NCBI RefSeq assembly: GCF_002875945.1
Contig: NZ_MCZK01000174.1
Span: 1-58,529 of the forward strand
Origin: Vibrio lentus
GTDB lineage: Bacteria > Pseudomonadota > Gammaproteobacteria > Enterobacterales > Vibrionaceae
DNA length: 58,529 nucleotides
Direction: 5' to 3'
Within the stretch, counting starts at the first letter, position 1; every line of letters begins with the position of its first letter. Of the stretch, positions 26,280 through 35,316 are shown in pieces. The notes beneath the pieces were generated by a model. The model saw only the letters and a list, made by a program, of their open reading frames with translations, searched no databases and was not told the origin of the DNA. A program made the position numbers and the translations under genes.

Positions 26280-27167
26280 TTATCTCAGCTCAATTTCGAC
26301 TTTTTCAACTTGTAATTTTAACAAGCCAAACTCATCACTTAACACTATGCTATTCTCACTACTGATTAAAGAACTACTACTTGATTTATCAATAAACTGA
26401 TAAGCATGCACAGAATAGTTAGTGCCATCATTATTGATTTTTGCTTTAGGGAACACGTCAAAAGGCCCGTAATCTATTGCTCTCAATATACGATAGTTCT
26501 CAATCGTTGATTGCTTCGTATCTAGCCAACCATTTCCAGGAATGTCTCTTGATAGGTACAGATAATCATACCTCAATGGTTGTTTAGCCAAACAAGGAAC
26601 AAATCCCGCCAGTAACAACTCAGAAATTACGCTCGAAAAGGCTTCTAGCCCAGCACGCATACATTTATGAGCCACTTTGTATGCTTTGTCGTTGTTATCA
26701 ATCAACACCTCTGAAAAAGCAATCGCATTACCTGTATCTACACCTTCATCAACATAATGCCAAGTGATACCTGTCTTTTCTAATTGATGATAAATAGCCC
26801 AACTAGGTGCGTTTCTTCCCCGCAAATTCGGTAAAAGTGCATTATGAAAATTAATAATAGTTACATTATTTAGAGTAAGTAACGGCCCTTTAAAAAGGTA
26901 GTTATTATTTGCACTGATGATTAACGTATTACCAGACAGCCACTTGAGTAACGAGGACTCGATTTCTTCTTTCGTATGCTTATATTGATATGTGACGCCG
27001 TGTTTTTGAGCAAATGACTCAAGAGTAGAAAAAGGTTGCATCTCTGTCTGTAACAATTTCAGCGTCACATCATATTGAAGAAGCATGGAAGCAACGTCTT
27101 GAGCTATCTTACCAAAACCGATAACGATTACGGTTTCAAACTTTAATTTAGACACTGCGCCCCCCAT
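26280..27167 (-). CDS. Formyltransferase-family protein, probable sugar N-formyltransferase
   Basis: A 295-residue protein with the formyl-transfer core: NFHNALLPNLRGRNAPSW near residue 109 (Asn and His of the catalytic triad) and GVDTGNAI near residue 146 (Asp). Sugar N-formyltransferases such as those acting on dTDP-4-amino-4,6-dideoxyglucose use N10-formyltetrahydrofolate. The position downstream of a VioA-like aminotransferase supports that. A GTG at 27155, just after GGGGGGC, may be the true start and would shorten it by four residues. Alternatively it acts on another amine, because the locus also has several acyltransferases. Confidence 0.75.
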   Translation of the reverse strand: MGGAVSKLKFETVIVIGFGKIAQDVASMLLQYDVTLKLLQTEMQPFSTLESFAQKHGVTYQYKHTKEEIESSLLKWLSGNTLIISANNNYLFKGPLLTLNNVTIINFHNALLPNLRGRNAPSWAIYHQLEKTGITWHYVDEGVDTGNAIAFSEVLIDNNDKAYKVAHKCMRAGLEAFSSVISELLLAGFVPCLAKQPLRYDYLYLSRDIPGNGWLDTKQSTIENYRILRAIDYGPFDVFPKAKINNDGTNYSVHAYQFIDKSSSSSLISSENSIVLSDEFGLLKLQVEKVEIELR

Positions 27168-27894
27168 CAATCACAAGATCTAAACCAGTCACCCAGCGAG
27201 ACGCTCTGCTACTCAAAAAATAACAGGCCTCTGCAACATCTTCAGATTTGCCTAAACCTAAAGGATATAGGTTATGTAACTTCTCAAGCGCTATTTCGCC
27301 CAAATCAACCGCTACATCTTTTGTATGCTTGGTCTCTACCCATCCAGGCGAAACGGTATTTACTCTGATTTTACGCGGGGCTAATTCTCTAGCCATTGAT
27401 TTACTTGCAGAAATCAATGCACCTTTTGCTGCAGAATAAGCAACTAATCCTGGCTCACCAACAAAATGGGCAATGCTAGAAATCAGTGTAATACTTCTAT
27501 CCTGAGACTTATCTGAATACAAAGCATTCGAAAAAAGCTGGCAAAGGAGCAAGTGACTATTCACGTTCGTTTGCATAGTCAAAAGAAGTTCTTCATCCGA
27601 TACTAACTTCAACGGTAAGATTTTATGATATCCCGCAGCACAGATAAGATCTGTAATTTTACCTTGCTCGGTAACGATCTTTTTCAGCAGTGGTTTTAAT
27701 GAGGAAGGAGACTTCAAATCCCAGACATAAGCGGCCGAGGATTCTTTTCCTAAAGATTCCTCAGCGATTTTAAGACTCTCTTCATTACGTCCAAGAAGGA
27801 TCACAAAGTTTCCCTCTTGAACATGTTTGTGAGCAATGCTCAAGCCAATGTCTGAAGTCGCTCCTGTAATAAGAACTTTTCTTTTCATCGACAT
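27148..27894 (-). CDS. SDR-family oxidoreductase (FabG-like)
   Basis: A 248-residue short-chain dehydrogenase. The cofactor loop is TGATSDIG; the catalytic Ser is in TLISSIAHFVG and Tyr-Lys in YSAAKGAL. This is the FabG-like classical type, probably NADP(H)-dependent. It overlaps the carrier-protein gene before it (ATG inside the TGA junction). Reduction of a carrier-bound beta-keto group is the natural job beside a KAS III and two carrier proteins. Confidence 0.85.
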   Translation of the reverse strand: MSMKRKVLITGATSDIGLSIAHKHVQEGNFVILLGRNEESLKIAEESLGKESSAAYVWDLKSPSSLKPLLKKIVTEQGKITDLICAAGYHKILPLKLVSDEELLLTMQTNVNSHLLLCQLFSNALYSDKSQDRSITLISSIAHFVGEPGLVAYSAAKGALISASKSMARELAPRKIRVNTVSPGWVETKHTKDVAVDLGEIALEKLHNLYPLGLGKSEDVAEACYFLSSRASRWVTGLDLVIDGGRSV

Positions 27895-28109
27895 CACTGA
27901 GGAAGTAGCTCGAGCAATTGACCCACAGTTTTTCGTTCGATTAAGTCACCGTGCCCAATTTCTACTTGATATTCATCTGCGAATAAAGTGATAAGAGATA
28001 ACTGGGCCAAAGAGTCCCATTCTTCCGTTTCTTGATATTCAAAATCAGGGGTTAGCTCTTCTACTTCCAGTTCTAGGATCTCAGCTAGTTCTTCCAAAAA
28101 AACAGTCAT
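27894..28109 (-). CDS. Acyl carrier protein (second copy)
   Basis: A 71-residue acidic helical protein. The phosphopantetheine attachment serine is in WDSLAQLSLI (about residue 32). Not the fatty-acid AcpP, which is longer and has DSLDTVE. It starts directly after the KAS III stop and overlaps the SDR start by 3 bp, so its synthesis is linked to both. Confidence 0.85.
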   Translation of the reverse strand: MTVFLEELAEILELEVEELTPDFEYQETEEWDSLAQLSLITLFADEYQVEIGHGDLIERKTVGQLLELLPQ

Positions 28110-29177
28110 TTATACATCCAACTTAATTAGTTTACATAGTGTAAGTTCATTGACATCAACCAAGGTCGCACCCCAACTCAAACCTACACCAAAGCCTGAT
28201 AATAGTGCTTTTTTACCCTCAAAGCCCGAATTCTTTATCCAAGACAATAGAATCGACATAGGAACCGTTGCTGACGAAGAGTTCCCATAAAGAGTAACTA
28301 CATCTGAAGGTAGCTGCTCTTCCGTTACCTTCAGTGCTGAACGGAAACGATCCAAGATAAATTTGTTTGCTTGATGGAAGAAAAAGTAGTCAATTTCTTC
28401 TGGTTTAGTGTTTTTTTCAATAAACTCTTTAATAAAATTGATTACCGTTGTTTGAGTAAACGTAAAAACGTCTCTACCTTGCATGACCAAATGTTCAGAG
28501 CAACGCCAATTCCCTTCTTCATCTTCAGCAAGATTTGCAGTATCAGAGGTACAAGGGCTTACCATACCACCAGATGGAATCATTAAAGCTTTTGCGCCTT
28601 TACCATCATGCTTGATTTCTAGAGGAGCCTCCACGTTTTCCGCTCTTTTTTCTATTAAGGTGACCGTAACTGCATCCCCAATAAGAGGGTATGAGTTACG
28701 ATCTTTTAAAGAAACCTTACGGCTTAAAACATCACCAGCAATTAGCAAAACTTTTTGCGCATCACTATTACGAATTAGGCTAGAAGCTTCAAACAAACCT
28801 CGAATATAACCGTTGCAACCATCGTTGATGTCCATACAATAACAATCGGTTTTAAAGTCAAAAGCGCCATGTACCATCGAAGCTGTTGACGGAATAGGAT
28901 AGTCAGGGGTTTGGGTTACCACCAAAATTCCATCCACATCCTGGTAGTCGCACCCGAGAGTGGTTGACAGGTCCTCAAGCAAAGGAAAAATCATATCAGT
29001 GAGCGCCGTTTCTTTTGAAACAACATGATGTTGATTGTATCCCATTAGCTTCTTCAGCTTTTTAGAACTCTGCTCTGTGTGTGAGTAGTTTTTTATCTCA
29101 TCATCAAAGTAAGAAATATGCTTTGGAACGGCTGCAACTATCCCTTTCAACGAGATATTGCTAATATCACTTTTCAT
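28110..29177 (-). CDS. 3-oxoacyl-[acyl-carrier-protein] synthase III-like protein
   Basis: A 355-residue thiolase-fold condensing enzyme. The catalytic triad is visible: Cys in DINDGCNGYIRGL (about 118), His in FFFHQANKFI (about 268) and Asn in YGNSSSATVP (about 299). It is longer than housekeeping FabH and belongs to the group found in secondary pathways. It lies 3 bp after one carrier-protein gene and directly before another, so it probably joins a carrier- or CoA-bound starter to a malonyl unit. Confidence 0.88.
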   Translation of the reverse strand: MKSDISNISLKGIVAAVPKHISYFDDEIKNYSHTEQSSKKLKKLMGYNQHHVVSKETALTDMIFPLLEDLSTTLGCDYQDVDGILVVTQTPDYPIPSTASMVHGAFDFKTDCYCMDINDGCNGYIRGLFEASSLIRNSDAQKVLLIAGDVLSRKVSLKDRNSYPLIGDAVTVTLIEKRAENVEAPLEIKHDGKGAKALMIPSGGMVSPCTSDTANLAEDEEGNWRCSEHLVMQGRDVFTFTQTTVINFIKEFIEKNTKPEEIDYFFFHQANKFILDRFRSALKVTEEQLPSDVVTLYGNSSSATVPMSILLSWIKNSGFEGKKALLSGFGVGLSWGATLVDVNELTLCKLIKLDV

Positions 29178-29180
29178 AAA

Positions 29181-29408
29181 TTAACCTTGAATCGTTTTAA
29201 GATACTCACCAATAACATGCGGAGAGACAAAATTCTCAGGAACCAAGCCTTCACCAGGGATTGAAATAGCTAGCTGAGCTTCGATCTCACTTACTAGGAC
29301 TAACAAATCAAAAGAGTCCAACAGACCTGACTCAAAAAGTTCAGTATCTTTAGCAAACTCATATTCTGGTTTCATTGTGGTTAGGATTGCTATAATTTTT
29401 TCACACAT
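29181..29408 (-). CDS. Acyl/aminoacyl carrier protein (first copy)
   Basis: A 75-residue carrier protein with the attachment serine in LLDSFDLLVLVSEIE (about 32). The DSFD context resembles carrier proteins loaded by stand-alone adenylation enzymes. ATG lies one base after the adenylation-gene stop. The pairing suggests that this carrier receives the activated acid. Confidence 0.85.
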   Translation of the reverse strand: MCEKIIAILTTMKPEYEFAKDTELFESGLLDSFDLLVLVSEIEAQLAISIPGEGLVPENFVSPHVIGEYLKTIQG

Positions 29409-29409
29409 A

Positions 29410-30954
29410 CTACTCTTTAACCTTTACAAATTCTTGTAGCGCTTTCTCTGAAAAATCTTTTCTATTTAACTTACCATTTGGCGTAAAAAGCATTTCTTGT
29501 ACAAAGCTAATCTTGCTTGGAATCATGTACTTTGGTAAACATTTCGTCAGTGCAACTTTAAGCTCAACTTCACTCATCGAACTACTGCATTGAACAAAAG
29601 CATAAAGCACTTTATCTTCTGATAAATAACCAACAACACACTGTTCGATAGCATCTAACTCCATGATCTGAGACTCAATTTCACCAAGTTCTATGCGATA
29701 GCCATTGTGCTTAATCTGGAAGTCTTTTCTACCAATATAATAAATTAAACCATCAACAAGTCTAACTAAGTCTCCGGTACGATAGATCATATCAATGTAT
29801 TTATCTTGAAGTGGGTTTTGACAAAATACCTCTTTCGTTTTTTCTGAGTTAGCCCAATACCCAAGCGCTAAGCTAGAGCCTCGAACACACAATTCACCTT
29901 CATCATTACGCTGGTCGTTTTCATCTAGGATTAAAATGCCTGAGTTATGGCAAGGGATCCCTATAGGTAAGCTATCCCCGTCCCAGTTAGGCGGCACATC
30001 ATAGTAGGTGCAATCAACGGTAATTTCTGTTGGTCCGTACAAGTTAGAGTAATGAGCATTAGGATGCTTATCTAACCAGTACTTAATCGTTTTCGCTGGC
30101 ATTACTTCCCCAGCAAACAAGACATTCTTCAAGCATGGCAATTGAAATTGAAATTGATCAAGTAACTTAAGGTTCGCAATATTTACAAGTAATGAAGGAA
30201 CCCAGAAGATCGTTGTTATTGCTTTTTCTTTTAAATATTCAAGTGTTTTCTGAGGAAAAATAAACACGCTTTCAGGGATAACATGCAATTCTGCCGCATT
30301 AGACAACGCTAAATAGATGTCTAAAGTCGAGTTATCAAAGAATAGTGGTGCTTGACTACCAATAATATCAACCTTGCTCACTTCATAAGCTGAATTAGCC
30401 CAATCAATATAATCAATAACGCTAGAATGGCAAATAGTGACACCTTTTGGTGTACCAGTAGAGCCTGAAGTGAAAATTATATAACATGGATCTTTATCAA
30501 TAACGGTTTGATTAAACTTTTCGATATCAGCCCAAATATCTTGCGTAGGTAGCTTAGATGCCGGTATTTCATCGATATTAATAGTTGAAATTGAACTATT
30601 TAATTCTAATGAATTTAATAAATTTCCTGACGTTTCATCATAAAGAACAAGACAACCTTGAAGGTTAGATAAGATCTTTAATAGTCGTTCTTTAGGTGAA
30701 TTAATGTCTACGGGACAGTAAATCCCTCCAGCCATTGTCGCAGAAAAGATCATGGAGAGTGCATTTACAGATTTTTTCGCAAACACAACAATAGGCTTGT
30801 TTAAACTTCCCAGCAGTCTTAGTTGCAATGAGATAGCATATGACTTTGCTGCACTTTCTGCATAAGTCAAAGAGTGGCTCGAATCCGAAACACAAATATT
30901 TTCTGGGTGTTTCATCGAGGATGCTTGTAGATATTTCAGGATGCTGTTTCTCAT
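29410..30954 (-). CDS. AMP-forming adenylation enzyme (amino-acid/carrier-protein ligase, DltA-like)
   Basis: A 514-residue stand-alone adenylation domain. Core motifs are visible: CYIIFTSGSTGTPKGV (P-loop), NLYGPTEITVDCTYY, GELCVRGSSLALGYW, YRTGDLVR and the C-terminal lysine in NGKLNRKDF. It should activate a carboxylic or amino acid with ATP and load it on the neighbouring carrier. Substrate-pocket residues cannot be interpreted by eye. ATG at 30954 has AAAGAGAG at 6 bp; a start eight codons earlier is less likely. There is no condensation or thioesterase domain. Confidence 0.88.
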   Translation of the reverse strand: MRNSILKYLQASSMKHPENICVSDSSHSLTYAESAAKSYAISLQLRLLGSLNKPIVVFAKKSVNALSMIFSATMAGGIYCPVDINSPKERLLKILSNLQGCLVLYDETSGNLLNSLELNSSISTINIDEIPASKLPTQDIWADIEKFNQTVIDKDPCYIIFTSGSTGTPKGVTICHSSVIDYIDWANSAYEVSKVDIIGSQAPLFFDNSTLDIYLALSNAAELHVIPESVFIFPQKTLEYLKEKAITTIFWVPSLLVNIANLKLLDQFQFQLPCLKNVLFAGEVMPAKTIKYWLDKHPNAHYSNLYGPTEITVDCTYYDVPPNWDGDSLPIGIPCHNSGILILDENDQRNDEGELCVRGSSLALGYWANSEKTKEVFCQNPLQDKYIDMIYRTGDLVRLVDGLIYYIGRKDFQIKHNGYRIELGEIESQIMELDAIEQCVVGYLSEDKVLYAFVQCSSSMSEVELKVALTKCLPKYMIPSKISFVQEMLFTPNGKLNRKDFSEKALQEFVKVKE

Positions 30955-30978
30955 CTTATACTCTCTTTTTGCAACCAA

Positions 30979-32067
30979 TCATGATTTTTTAAGTATTTGT
31001 TTTATCTTGTTTAACATTGATTCACACAAATCAAAATATATAGGCAAGCATAAGATCCTTTTACTAGTCGAGCGGCTAACTTCACATGGAGTTCCGTCAT
31101 GACCATAACTATCAATAAGATCTAAACTTGGATAAAAGTACCTTCTTGGAAAGATGTTATTCGCTTCCAAATTAGCCTTAGCTCTAAGTAATGACTGCTC
31201 CGAATCAAACACAATTGGTACATATGCACCATTAGGTTTTGATCTATCCAACCAATTTTGCATTTGGAAAACACCAGAAAGGTGAGTTTGATAGCTTTGC
31301 CATAAGCCTCTTCGCTTAGTCATGATACTTTCTATATCATCTAGAACACAGTGACCCATAGCTGCTTCAAACTCATTCATCTTAGCATTGGTTCCAACGC
31401 CTTCTATCGAATCCGGTCCCGTTATTCCAAAGTTAATCATAGAGCGTATTTTCGCTGCTAGGTCATCACATTGCGTAATCACAGCACCACCCTCTATCGT
31501 GTGGAATAACTTTGTAGCATGGAAACTTAATGTACTGATATCACCGTGCGTTAATACACTTTCTTTATTTAGCTCCACACCAAAAGCATGAGCGGCATCA
31601 TAGATAACTTTTAAACCATGCTTGTTTGCTATAGCTTGAATTTCATTGACGTTACATGGATTACCAAACACGTGCACTGGTACTATTGCAGACGTTTTTT
31701 CTGTAATAAGGGCTTCTATTAAGTCAGGATTAATATTGAAGCTATCATTTTCAATATCGCAAAAAACGGGGGTTAAGTTTTCCCAACTAAGCGTGCTTGT
31801 AGTCGCAGCAAAAGAGAAAGGTGTTGTGATCACCTCTCCTGTAAGATTTAATGCTTTATAAGCAACCTGAAGTGCTAATGAGCCATTTGCGACTAATACA
31901 ACATGCTTAACACCAAGGTATTCAGCTAGTCGAGATTCTAACTCATTAACAAGAGGACCACTATTGGTCAACCAACCACTCTCGTACACCCGATCAACAT
32001 ACTGTTTATATTTATCTTTTGATGGTAAATATGGTTTTGTTACAGGAATAATTTCACTGCTCATCAT
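30979..32067 (-). CDS. DegT/DnrJ/EryC1/StrS aminotransferase, VioA-like
   Basis: PLP-dependent sugar aminotransferase of 362 residues. PVTKPYLP at the start, VVLVANGSLALQ, YDAAHAFGV and the PLP lysine in SFHATKLFHTIEGG are seen. The overall look is closer to VioA/FdtB than to WecE. VioA makes dTDP-4-amino-4,6-dideoxyglucose from the dTDP-4-keto sugar produced by RmlA and RmlB, whose genes lie directly upstream. The equatorial versus axial amine cannot be proved by eye; a Fuc4N product is the alternative. Confidence 0.85.
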   Translation of the reverse strand: MMSSEIIPVTKPYLPSKDKYKQYVDRVYESGWLTNSGPLVNELESRLAEYLGVKHVVLVANGSLALQVAYKALNLTGEVITTPFSFAATTSTLSWENLTPVFCDIENDSFNINPDLIEALITEKTSAIVPVHVFGNPCNVNEIQAIANKHGLKVIYDAAHAFGVELNKESVLTHGDISTLSFHATKLFHTIEGGAVITQCDDLAAKIRSMINFGITGPDSIEGVGTNAKMNEFEAAMGHCVLDDIESIMTKRRGLWQSYQTHLSGVFQMQNWLDRSKPNGAYVPIVFDSEQSLLRAKANLEANNIFPRRYFYPSLDLIDSYGHDGTPCEVSRSTSKRILCLPIYFDLCESMLNKIKQILKKS

Positions 32068-32097
32068 TTAATATCTCATTGCAATTAGCGACCAGTA

Positions 32098-32970
32098 TTA
32101 TTTTTGCTCAATCACTAACTCGGAAAGGTAACGACCGTAATCATTTTTTTGCATTGGTTTCGCAATAGTGAGTAGTTGGTCTTTTGCTAACCAACCATTA
32201 CGCCACGCAATCTCTTCTAGACACGCAACTTTCAAACCTTGAACATTCTCAATGGTCTGAACGAATGAAGACGCTTCATGAAGGCTTTCATGCGTGCCAG
32301 TATCTAACCAAGCGAAACCACGACCTAGTAATTGAACATTCAGACTGCCTTGCTCAAGGTACATCTGGTTGAGAGTCGAGATTTCTAGTTCCCCCCTCAT
32401 GGATGGTTTAACCTTCTTAGCCAAGTCTACAACTTGGTTATCATAAAAATACAAGCCTGTAACGGCGTAGTTTGATTTCGGTACTGCTGGTTTTTCTTCA
32501 ATCGAGATTGCATGCATATCAGCGTCAAATTCTACCACACCAAAGCGTTCAGGGTCTTTGACTTGATAAGCAAATACTGTCGCTCCATGATTTTTCATCG
32601 CCGCTTGCTGTAAGATCGGTGAAAAGCCTTGTCCATAGAAGATGTTGTCACCTAACACCAAACAGACTGAGTCATCACCGATAAACTCTTCACCAACAAT
32701 GAATGCTTGAGCTAGACCATCTGGCGTGGGTTGAATTGCGTATTGCAGTTCAATACCAAAGTCAGAGCCATCGCCAAGTAAGCGCTGAAAACCTTCTTGG
32801 TCTTCAGGAGTGGTAATCACCAAAACCTCACGAATACCAGCAAGCATAAGTACTGACAGTGGGTAGTAGATCATTGGCTTATCGTATACAGGCAATAACT
32901 GCTTAGAGACACCTCGCGTGATTGGGTATAAACGCGTACCAGAACCACCAGCAAGAATAATACCTTTCAT
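32098..32970 (-). CDS. rmlA: Glucose-1-phosphate thymidylyltransferase
   Basis: A 290-residue enzyme that makes dTDP-glucose from glucose-1-phosphate and dTTP. The nucleotide-binding start GIILAGGSGTRLYPIT, the sugar-site LGDNIFYG and the region AWLDTGTHESL are all standard. Its ATG overlaps the rmlB stop by one base (TAATG). First step of the dTDP-sugar branch here. Confidence 0.97.
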   Translation of the reverse strand: MKGIILAGGSGTRLYPITRGVSKQLLPVYDKPMIYYPLSVLMLAGIREVLVITTPEDQEGFQRLLGDGSDFGIELQYAIQPTPDGLAQAFIVGEEFIGDDSVCLVLGDNIFYGQGFSPILQQAAMKNHGATVFAYQVKDPERFGVVEFDADMHAISIEEKPAVPKSNYAVTGLYFYDNQVVDLAKKVKPSMRGELEISTLNQMYLEQGSLNVQLLGRGFAWLDTGTHESLHEASSFVQTIENVQGLKVACLEEIAWRNGWLAKDQLLTIAKPMQKNDYGRYLSELVIEQK

Positions 32971-34034
32971 TATTCACCCGCTCCTAATCGTTCAAGACTA
33001 TATGAGCCATCAAGCACACGTTGCCACCATTGCTGGTTGTTTAGATACCATTCAACGGTTTTGCGAATGCCACTTTCGAATGTTTCTTCAGGCGTCCAGC
33101 TCAGCTCTTGAGCAATTTTTGTTGCATCAATTGCATAGCGTACATCATGACCAGGTCGATCTTTCACATACGTGATCAACGATTCATAAGATTCAACACC
33201 TGCAGGTTTTTTTGGTCGAAATTCTTCAAGTAGCGAGCAAATGCTTTTCACGACTTCAATGTTCGCTTTTTCATTGTGACCACCGATGTTGTATGTCTCG
33301 CCAATTTCACCTTCTGTCACAACTTTGTAGAGTGCGCGAGCATGATCTTCGACGAACAGCCAATCACGGATTTGCATACCATCACCGTACACAGGCAACG
33401 GCTTGCCATCCAAGGCATTCAAAATCATCAGTGGGATCAGTTTCTCTGGGAAATGGTAAGGTCCATAGTTGTTCGAGCAGTTGGTAACCAAGGTAGGAAA
33501 ACCGTAAGTGCGTTGCCACGCTCGAACAAGATGATCGCTGGACGCTTTAGAAGCGGAGTACGGGCTACTCGGCGCGTAGGATGTAGTTTCAGTAAACAAA
33601 TCATCCGTACCTTGTAAGTCACCATACACTTCGTCGGTAGAAATATGATGGAAACGGAAAGCGGTTTTGCGTGTCTCATCCAGTGTCGACCAGTATTGAC
33701 GAGCCGATTCAAGAAGGTGATACGTCCCCATGACATTGGTTTCAATAAACGCCGCAGGTCCATCAATGGAACGGTCTACGTGCGATTCAGCCGCAAGGTG
33801 CATCACGAGATCAGGTTGATGCTTTGAAAATACGCGATCAAGCTTGTCACGTTGAGAGATATCAACATGCTCAAAATGGTAACGTTCACTATCCGATACT
33901 TCCGCTAAGGACTCTAAATTACCAGCGTAAGTCAATTTATCTAGGTTAATGACGGTATCTTGGGTATCACGAATGATGTGTCTTATGATTGCAGAGCCAA
34001 TAAAACCAGCACCACCGGTTACTAGTATTTTCAT
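32970..34034 (-). CDS. rmlB: dTDP-glucose 4,6-dehydratase
   Basis: A 354-residue extended SDR that converts dTDP-glucose to dTDP-4-keto-6-deoxyglucose with bound NAD+. The Rossmann start is MKILVTGGAGFIGSA; the active site has STDEVYGDL and YSASKASSDH (Tyr-X3-Lys). ATG at 34034 overlaps the wecC stop by 4 bp (ATGA); the upstream TTG is too close to the ribosome site. rmlC and rmlD are absent, so the intermediate is not destined for L-rhamnose. Confidence 0.97.
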   Translation of the reverse strand: MKILVTGGAGFIGSAIIRHIIRDTQDTVINLDKLTYAGNLESLAEVSDSERYHFEHVDISQRDKLDRVFSKHQPDLVMHLAAESHVDRSIDGPAAFIETNVMGTYHLLESARQYWSTLDETRKTAFRFHHISTDEVYGDLQGTDDLFTETTSYAPSSPYSASKASSDHLVRAWQRTYGFPTLVTNCSNNYGPYHFPEKLIPLMILNALDGKPLPVYGDGMQIRDWLFVEDHARALYKVVTEGEIGETYNIGGHNEKANIEVVKSICSLLEEFRPKKPAGVESYESLITYVKDRPGHDVRYAIDATKIAQELSWTPEETFESGIRKTVEWYLNNQQWWQRVLDGSYSLERLGAGE

Positions 34035-35299
34035 AACCAAATACCCTTAGTATCAACAATATAATTCGCTTGAAGCTTTCGTTCCTTGAACTCTTTATGA
34101 TCAACCAACAATAGATGAATATCAGCTTCTTTGACTGCAACTTCAAAACTTCTAAGTTCAACTGACTCTAATGCTCTTGGTGCTTGATGGATATTAGGTT
34201 CAACAGCAATTACATTCCCAGTGTGGAAAGAAGCAATCTCTTTTACAATCTGCATTGCTGGGCTTTCACGTAAGTCATCGATATCAGGCTTAAAAGCTAA
34301 GCCATAACACGCAATAGTAATATCTTTTGCTGTCTTTTCAGAGTTTTCTTGTAGACAGTCTGCAATTGCCATTTTAGTTTTACCGACAACCCAACCAGGT
34401 TTGCTGTCATTAACTTTTCGTGCTGTATGAATCATCTGAGCTTCAACTGGTGTCTTTGAAACGATAAACCAAGGATCAACGGCAATACAGTGACCACCAA
34501 CACCAGGACCTGGCTGGAGGATATTCACACGAGGGTGACGATTTGCCAATGCAATCAGTTCCCAAACATTTATACCTAACTTATCACAGATAACTGAAAG
34601 CTCATTTGCAAACGCAATTTGAACATCACGAGAGCTGTTTTCCGTCAGTTTCGCCATTTCTGCAGTTCGAGCATTAGTGATAACACATTCACCTTTGACA
34701 AATGTTTGATATAACTCTACTGAGCGTCGTGAGCATTTCGGTGTAAGACCGCCAATAACACGATCGTTTTCAACCAACTCACGAACCACATGACCCGGTA
34801 ATACACGCTCAGGGCAATGTGCAACATTAATGTCAGCATCTTCCCCGTGAGTTTGTGGAAAAGTCAAATCCGAGCGAGCTTGAGCTAACCAATCAGCCAT
34901 TTGCTCTGTTGCGCCAACGGGTGACGTCGACTCTAGGATGACTAGATCGCCTTTCTTCAGCACAGGAGCAATAGCCTTGCTTGCAGCTTCAATGTAGGAA
35001 AGATCTGGAGCAGGTACTTCACCGTCCTTACAAGGTAGAAAAGGGGTTGGCACAGCAATCAGGAAGGCATCTGCCGCTTCAGGGGCAGTCACCGCTTTTA
35101 GATAGCCCTCTGTTACCGCCGCGTTTACGATCATATCAAGCTCAGGCTCAACGATATGAATCTTTCCTTGATTGATAGTGTCGACAGCATGTTGATTTAC
35201 ATCAACACCAACGACTTGTTTTTTACGTGATGCAAACATTGCTGCCGTTGGCAGACCAATGTAGCCCAAACCTACAACGGATACTGTTTCGAAAGACAT
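34031..35299 (-). CDS. wecC: UDP-N-acetyl-D-mannosamine dehydrogenase
   Basis: A 422-residue NAD+-dependent enzyme that oxidises UDP-ManNAc twice to UDP-ManNAcA. The Rossmann start is VSVVGLGYIGLPTAAMF; the catalytic cysteine lies in GPGVGGHCIAVDPWF (about residue 265); LKKGDLVILESTSPVG is conserved. It follows wecB by 17 bp. Together they supply N-acetylmannosaminuronic acid, an ECA and O-antigen sugar. Confidence 0.95.
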   Translation of the reverse strand: MSFETVSVVGLGYIGLPTAAMFASRKKQVVGVDVNQHAVDTINQGKIHIVEPELDMIVNAAVTEGYLKAVTAPEAADAFLIAVPTPFLPCKDGEVPAPDLSYIEAASKAIAPVLKKGDLVILESTSPVGATEQMADWLAQARSDLTFPQTHGEDADINVAHCPERVLPGHVVRELVENDRVIGGLTPKCSRRSVELYQTFVKGECVITNARTAEMAKLTENSSRDVQIAFANELSVICDKLGINVWELIALANRHPRVNILQPGPGVGGHCIAVDPWFIVSKTPVEAQMIHTARKVNDSKPGWVVGKTKMAIADCLQENSEKTAKDITIACYGLAFKPDIDDLRESPAMQIVKEIASFHTGNVIAVEPNIHQAPRALESVELRSFEVAVKEADIHLLLVDHKEFKERKLQANYIVDTKGIWL

Positions 35300-35316
35300 A
35301 TATACTTCTCGTTAAA

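Noticed and set aside
24035..30954. Complete non-ribosomal peptide or polyketide cluster
   Set aside because: No condensation, acyltransferase-domain or thioesterase genes are present; only discrete carrier, ligase, KAS III and reductase genes inside a sugar locus.
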